NCBI GenBank assembly: GCA_048268485.1
Contig: JBLWVL010000005.1
Coordinates: 62,001 to 126,000, forward strand
Direction: 5' to 3'
Source: Oceanospirillum sp048268485
GTDB lineage: Bacteria > Pseudomonadota > Gammaproteobacteria > Pseudomonadales > Halomonadaceae
DNA: 64,000 nt
Shown: positions 60,788 through 64,000 of the stretch, piece after piece
How the letters are laid out: every line of letters begins with the position of its first letter
Numbering within the stretch: the first letter of the stretch is position 1
Notes under the pieces: generated by a model
Database searches by the model: none
The model's input: the letters and a program-made list of their open reading frames with translations, nothing else
What the model was told of the DNA's origin: nothing
Made by a program: the position numbers and the translations under genes

Positions 60788-61945
60788 ATGCAGATGGCAT
60801 TGACCGAAGAGCAGCAGATGATTCAGGATATGGCGCGTAAATTCGCCGAGACTGAATTAGAACCAGTGGCAGCAGAGCTGGACAAAACCGGCAACCGAGA
60901 GGTGTTACTGTCCAATCTAAAAAAGTTAGCTGATCTTGGTTTTATGGGCTTAAACGTCAAAGCGGAATATGGTGGCTCTGAAGCGGGTGTTGTTGCTTTT
61001 AGCGTCGCGATGACAGAAATTGCCCGGGCTTGTGCGTCAACTGCGGTCACCATGTCGGTAACTAATATGGTGGCCGAAGTGATTCAGGAAGTAGGCAATG
61101 AAGAGCAGCGTCAGAAATATATCCCTAAAATCTGCAGCGGTGAATTTGCTGCCGGAAGCTTCTGTTTAAGCGAGGCGAATGCTGGTTCTGATCCTTCCGG
61201 TATGCGTGCCAGTGCAGTGAAAGATGGTGGTGATTGGATCATCAATGGTGCCAAGCAGTGGATCAGTAGCGCTGAGTATGCCGGTGTATTTGTCGTATGG
61301 GCGGTGACCGATAAAGATGCGCCTAAAGGTAAGGGCATCTCCTGCTTTTTGGTTGATGCTGATAATCCCGGTGTAAAGATCAGCAAAGCAGAAGATAAGA
61401 TGGGGCAGAAGGCCTCTGCCACCAATGAGGTGCTGTTCGATAACTGTCGTGTGCCGGATTCTGCCATGATGGGCAAACTGAATGACGGCTTTCGTATTGC
61501 TGTTGCTGAGCTTGCTGGAGGGCGTATTGGTATCGGGTCGCTGGCGCTGGGTATCGGAAGTGCAGCCATGGATTATGCGGCTCGTTACACTAAAGAACGC
61601 GAGCAATTTGGCAAGCCTCTGGCAAGTTTCCAGGGCCTGCAATGGATGATGGCTGATCATTATACCGAATTAGAAGCCGCGCGTTTGTTGCTGATGAACG
61701 CGGCCTGGAAAAAGGAACAAGGACTTTCTTTTGCCAAAGAAGCCTCAATGGCCAAACTCTACGCCACGGAAAAAGCCAACACTGCCTGTTACAGCGCTCT
61801 GCAGTTGATGGGGGGGAATGGCTACGTTAAAGAATACCCTCTGGAGCGATTCGCAAGGGATGCTCGTGTAACTTCAATTTATGAAGGTACCAGCGAGATT
61901 CAGCGCGTGATTATCGCAAGGGAGATTTTGAAGGAGCTAAATTGA
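60788..61945 (+). CDS. Acyl-CoA dehydrogenase
   Basis: This FAD enzyme makes the alpha,beta double bond in acyl-CoAs, passing electrons to ETF. The start at 60788 (MQMALTEEQQMIQDMARKFA) has a GAGGA site 9 bases upstream; the TTG 15 bases earlier does not. The 385 residues contain CLSEANAGSDPSGMRA, the FAD-contacting QWISSAEYAGVFVVWA, and the catalytic glutamate E366 in SIYEGTSEIQRVIIAREIL, as in the short/medium-chain group. It is the last gene of the acyl-CoA operon and is followed by a strong terminator. Confidence 0.94.
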   Translation: MQMALTEEQQMIQDMARKFAETELEPVAAELDKTGNREVLLSNLKKLADLGFMGLNVKAEYGGSEAGVVAFSVAMTEIARACASTAVTMSVTNMVAEVIQEVGNEEQRQKYIPKICSGEFAAGSFCLSEANAGSDPSGMRASAVKDGGDWIINGAKQWISSAEYAGVFVVWAVTDKDAPKGKGISCFLVDADNPGVKISKAEDKMGQKASATNEVLFDNCRVPDSAMMGKLNDGFRIAVAELAGGRIGIGSLALGIGSAAMDYAARYTKEREQFGKPLASFQGLQWMMADHYTELEAARLLLMNAAWKKEQGLSFAKEASMAKLYATEKANTACYSALQLMGGNGYVKEYPLERFARDARVTSIYEGTSEIQRVIIAREILKELN

Positions 61946-61975
61946 TTTTCTGATTCTCTTCAAAATATTACCTGT

Positions 61976-62001
61976 AAAAACCGCCTTCGGGCGGTTTTTT
62001 T
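61976..62001 (+). terminator. Rho-independent terminator after acyl-CoA dehydrogenase
   Basis: CCGCC and GGCGG, flanked by an A-run and a T7 run, close on a TTCG tetraloop. It ends the acyl-CoA operon and isolates it from the flagellar genes. Confidence 0.92.
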
Positions 62002-62105
62002 GTGCCTGAAAAAAAGCGGCAATACTCTTCCTTTTTAAAAAATAAAATCTGTTTTTAAGTCTTTATTTTTTTATATGTAATTGTTTTTAAAAGGTTTTTT
62101 TTATT

Positions 62106-62121
62106 TGGCATGATGTTTGTA
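62106..62121 (+). promoter_or_regulatory. Sigma-54 type promoter before flgB
   Basis: TGGCATGATGTTTGTA matches the -24/-12 consensus TGGCAC-N5-TTGCA with two deviations (C to T at both the sixth base and the -12 C). The GG and the G of the -12 element have the right 12-base spacing. It lies 36 bases before the flgB ATG, after a T/A-rich stretch. Confidence 0.65.
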
Positions 62122-62156
62122 TCTATGTTTGGCAAAGAAAACAGGTAGGGCAAGCT

Positions 62157-62558
62157 ATGACCGCAATCAGTTTTAAAAACGCTCTGGGTATTCATCCCGA
62201 TGCACTTCGTGTTCGTACGGAGCGCTCTGAGATTCTGGCGAACAATATCGCAAACTCGGACACGCCGGGTTTTAAAGCGCGGGATCTGGATTTTAAAGGG
62301 ATTCTGCGTGGTGAATATGAGAGTCGGGATCGTATGGAGCTGAATCGTACTAATGCGCGTCATATTCCTGCTGAAGCCGTTGCTACAGAAAGCTCGCTGA
62401 AATATCGGATTCCGACTCAGCCTGCTGTTGATGGTAATACGGTAGAAACTGATATTGAGCAGGCACAATATGCCCGTAACTCTCTTGAATTTCAGTCAAG
62501 CTTTACCTTTTTGAACAGCAAGTTCAAAGGGTTAAGTAAAGCGCTGAGGAGTGAATAA
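62157..62558 (+). CDS. flgB: Flagellar basal-body rod protein FlgB
   Basis: FlgB is the proximal-rod protein of the flagellar basal body. The 133 residues contain the conserved NNIANSDTPGFKARDLDF segment of rod proteins in the N-terminal part and a helical C terminus. A TAGGG site precedes the ATG. It is the first gene of flgBCDE; flgC starts 3 bases after its stop. Confidence 0.96.
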   Translation: MTAISFKNALGIHPDALRVRTERSEILANNIANSDTPGFKARDLDFKGILRGEYESRDRMELNRTNARHIPAEAVATESSLKYRIPTQPAVDGNTVETDIEQAQYARNSLEFQSSFTFLNSKFKGLSKALRSE

Positions 62559-62560
62559 TT

Positions 62561-63013
62561 ATGTCTTTAGGTAAGGTTTTTAATATCGCGGGTAGCGGAA
62601 TGAGTGCTCAGACGCTTCGTCTGAATACCACTGCCAGTAATATGGCGAACGCGCAGAGTGTCAGCAGTAGTGTTGATGAGACTTACCGGGCCCGTAAGGC
62701 AGTTTTCGCTCCTATGCTGGAGAATTATAAGCAGGGCGAGTTGGGGAATCCGGTAACCAGTTTCGATCCCAGAGATAGCGCGGGTGAAGGTGTTTTAGTT
62801 CGCGGGATTGTGGAAAGTGATGCCCCGCTTCAGCGCCGTTTTGAGCCAGATCATCCGATGGCTAATGAAGAAGGTTATGTGTTCTACCCTAACGTTAATG
62901 TTGTGGAAGAGATGGCGGATATGCTGTCTGCCTCTCGCTCATTTCAAACCAATGTTGAAGTCATGAATACTGCAAAGACGATGATGCAGCGTGTTCTGAC
63001 GTTAGGCCAGTAA
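62561..63013 (+). CDS. flgC: Flagellar basal-body rod protein FlgC
   Basis: FlgC is a proximal-rod subunit. The 150 residues contain SGMSAQTLRLNTTASNMANA near the N terminus, the usual rod-protein ANxxT-type start, and YVFYPNVNVVEEMADMLSAS at the C-terminal part. It starts immediately after flgB with a GAGGAG site and leads to flgD. Confidence 0.96.
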   Translation: MSLGKVFNIAGSGMSAQTLRLNTTASNMANAQSVSSSVDETYRARKAVFAPMLENYKQGELGNPVTSFDPRDSAGEGVLVRGIVESDAPLQRRFEPDHPMANEEGYVFYPNVNVVEEMADMLSASRSFQTNVEVMNTAKTMMQRVLTLGQ

Positions 63014-63028
63014 GCGAGGTAGCGGATC

Positions 63029-63736
63029 ATGGCGATAAATACGAATAGTGAATTTTGGGCAAATAACAGCATTGATGCTGTTAAACAGGCCGAAGCAGCA
63101 GCTAGCGCAGCTAAAAGTAATGAGATGGGTAAAGATGAGTTTATGAAACTCATGATTGCACAAATGAATAATCAGGACCCGCTGGAGCCTCAGGGTAATG
63201 CTGAATATATGGCTCAGCTATCTCAGCTTTCTATGGTTGAGGGTATTCAGAACCTGAACACCGTAACTGAAGGTTTCATCACTTCGCTACAGTCCTCTCA
63301 GGCACTGCAGGCTTCTGCTTTGGTGGGGCGAAAAGTTCAGATTCAATCGAATATCGGTAATCTGGTTGAAGGTGAGAATTTCACTGGAAGTGTTTTCCTG
63401 TCTTCTACAGCAAATAACCTTGATATGAAGATTGTGGATAATAATGGCCAGGTACTGAAGACGGTTGATACCAGCCAGTACCGTAATGAATCAGGTGTTT
63501 TTTCTGAAGGTCAGATTGATTTCGAATGGGATGGCGTCATGGATAATGGTGAGCCAGCCGAACCAGGTTTGTATCAGGTGATTTCAAGTGCTGAGATTAA
63601 TGGTCAGGCACTGTCTCTTACAACCTATACCAACGCTAATGTGAACAGTGTCACTATCGCTAATGGCGGTGAAGTGTGGCTAAACCTTGCCGGTAAAGGT
63701 TCGATTGCATTAAGCGAAGTGAATGAATTTTTCTAA
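63029..63736 (+). CDS. flgD: Flagellar hook assembly/capping protein FlgD
   Basis: FlgD forms the cap on which hook subunits polymerise. The 235 residues have the N-terminal FMKLMIAQMNNQDPLEPQ motif, the AQLSQLSMVEGIQNLN segment, and C-terminal Ig-like/tudor-like domains with DFEWDGVMDNGEPAEPGLYQ. It starts 15 bases after flgC and is followed by flgE 25 bases later. Confidence 0.96.
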   Translation: MAINTNSEFWANNSIDAVKQAEAAASAAKSNEMGKDEFMKLMIAQMNNQDPLEPQGNAEYMAQLSQLSMVEGIQNLNTVTEGFITSLQSSQALQASALVGRKVQIQSNIGNLVEGENFTGSVFLSSTANNLDMKIVDNNGQVLKTVDTSQYRNESGVFSEGQIDFEWDGVMDNGEPAEPGLYQVISSAEINGQALSLTTYTNANVNSVTIANGGEVWLNLAGKGSIALSEVNEFF

Positions 63737-63761
63737 ATTTAGAAAGTAAGGATTAAGGATT

Positions 63762-64000
63762 ATGAGCACATTCAGTCTTGGTATTTCTGGCCTGTCAGCG
63801 GCTAAAAAACACCTGAATACCGTTGGTAATAACATTGCTAACGCCAGTACAGTTGGTTTTAAAAAATCCCGTGCAGAGTTTGCGGATGTTTACGCAACAT
63901 CGGGTATGGGGTCCACATCAAACCAGACAGGGAATGGTGTCCAGGTTACCAATATCTCGCAGCAGTTTTCTCAGGGGGGGACATCCTTTACCCAGAGAAG
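63762..64000 (+). CDS. flgE: Flagellar hook protein FlgE, N-terminal fragment (runs off the right edge)
   Basis: The reading frame from ATG 63762 codes for about 79 residues before the edge: a start of FSLGISGLSAAKKHLNTVGN, then NNIANASTVGFKKSRAEFAD, the flagellar rod/hook signature. FlgE is the hook subunit, which is expected directly after flgD. AAGGAT precedes the ATG. Only the N-terminal D0 region is visible; distinction from FlgF/FlgG rests on gene order. Confidence 0.93.
   Translation, partial: MSTFSLGISGLSAAKKHLNTVGNNIANASTVGFKKSRAEFADVYATSGMGSTSNQTGNGVQVTNISQQFSQGGTSFTQR

Noticed and set aside
1..64000. tRNA or rRNA genes, insertion sequences, prophage
   Set aside because: No cloverleaf with CCA-type ends, no rRNA segment, no transposase or phage protein was found; the long gaps were checked by eye only.

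Overview
The window is a chromosomal segment of a gammaproteobacterium, most likely a marine, motile Oceanospirillales-type heterotroph. The evidence is the Pseudomonas-like gene order around rpsB and from lpxD to rpoS, an RpoS sigma factor, a sigma-54-type promoter before flgB, several c-di-GMP and chemotaxis proteins, and a fatty-acid-type operon. The genus is inference. I see no rRNA, tRNA, IS element, prophage or CRISPR array; nearly all of it is conserved backbone.

Region 1 (1-8426, reverse strand) carries map, glnD, dapC, a Spx/ArsC-like gene, dapD and dapE, then a small membrane protein and the start of an unknown gene. dapC, dapD and dapE are three steps of the succinylase branch of lysine/diaminopimelate synthesis; glnD is the nitrogen sensor. 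Region 2 (8.8-27.2 kb, forward) starts divergently from map: rpsB-tsf-pyrH-frr-uppS-cdsA-dxr-rseP-bamA-skp-lpxD-fabZ-lpxA-lpxB-rnhB-dnaE. It joins translation, isoprenoid and phospholipid precursors, outer-membrane assembly and lipid A synthesis, with many overlapping or closely spaced genes. Region 3 (27.2-41.7 kb, forward) holds accA, tilS, pyrG, kdsA, eno, ftsB, ispD, ispF, truD, surE, pcm, a DUF368 membrane protein and rpoS. The nlpD gene that normally lies before rpoS is absent from this place.

Region 4 (41.9-55.8 kb) is the more accessory part. It has an EAL-CBS-GGDEF protein, a small DUF6482-like protein, hemH, rsmE (reverse), a cytoplasmic DsbA-like protein, a 909-residue periplasmic-binding/PAS/GGDEF/EAL receptor after a long AT-rich gap, and an aromatic aminotransferase (reverse). 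Next comes a chemosensory group: a reverse-strand pair coding for a metallo-beta-lactamase-fold protein of the ODP (oxygen-binding di-iron) type and a soluble protein with a degenerate chemoreceptor hairpin tip, divergent from a full transmembrane chemoreceptor. This group is the best candidate for an under-described sensing system.

Region 5 (55.9-62.0 kb) is an acyl-CoA catabolism locus: a thiolase (reverse) divergent from a TetR regulator, then an acyl-CoA synthetase, a short-chain dehydrogenase and an acyl-CoA dehydrogenase. Shared palindromic sites lie before the regulator and before the synthetase. Region 6 (62.1-64.0 kb) starts the flagellar rod/hook operon flgB-flgC-flgD-flgE, with flgE cut by the right edge.
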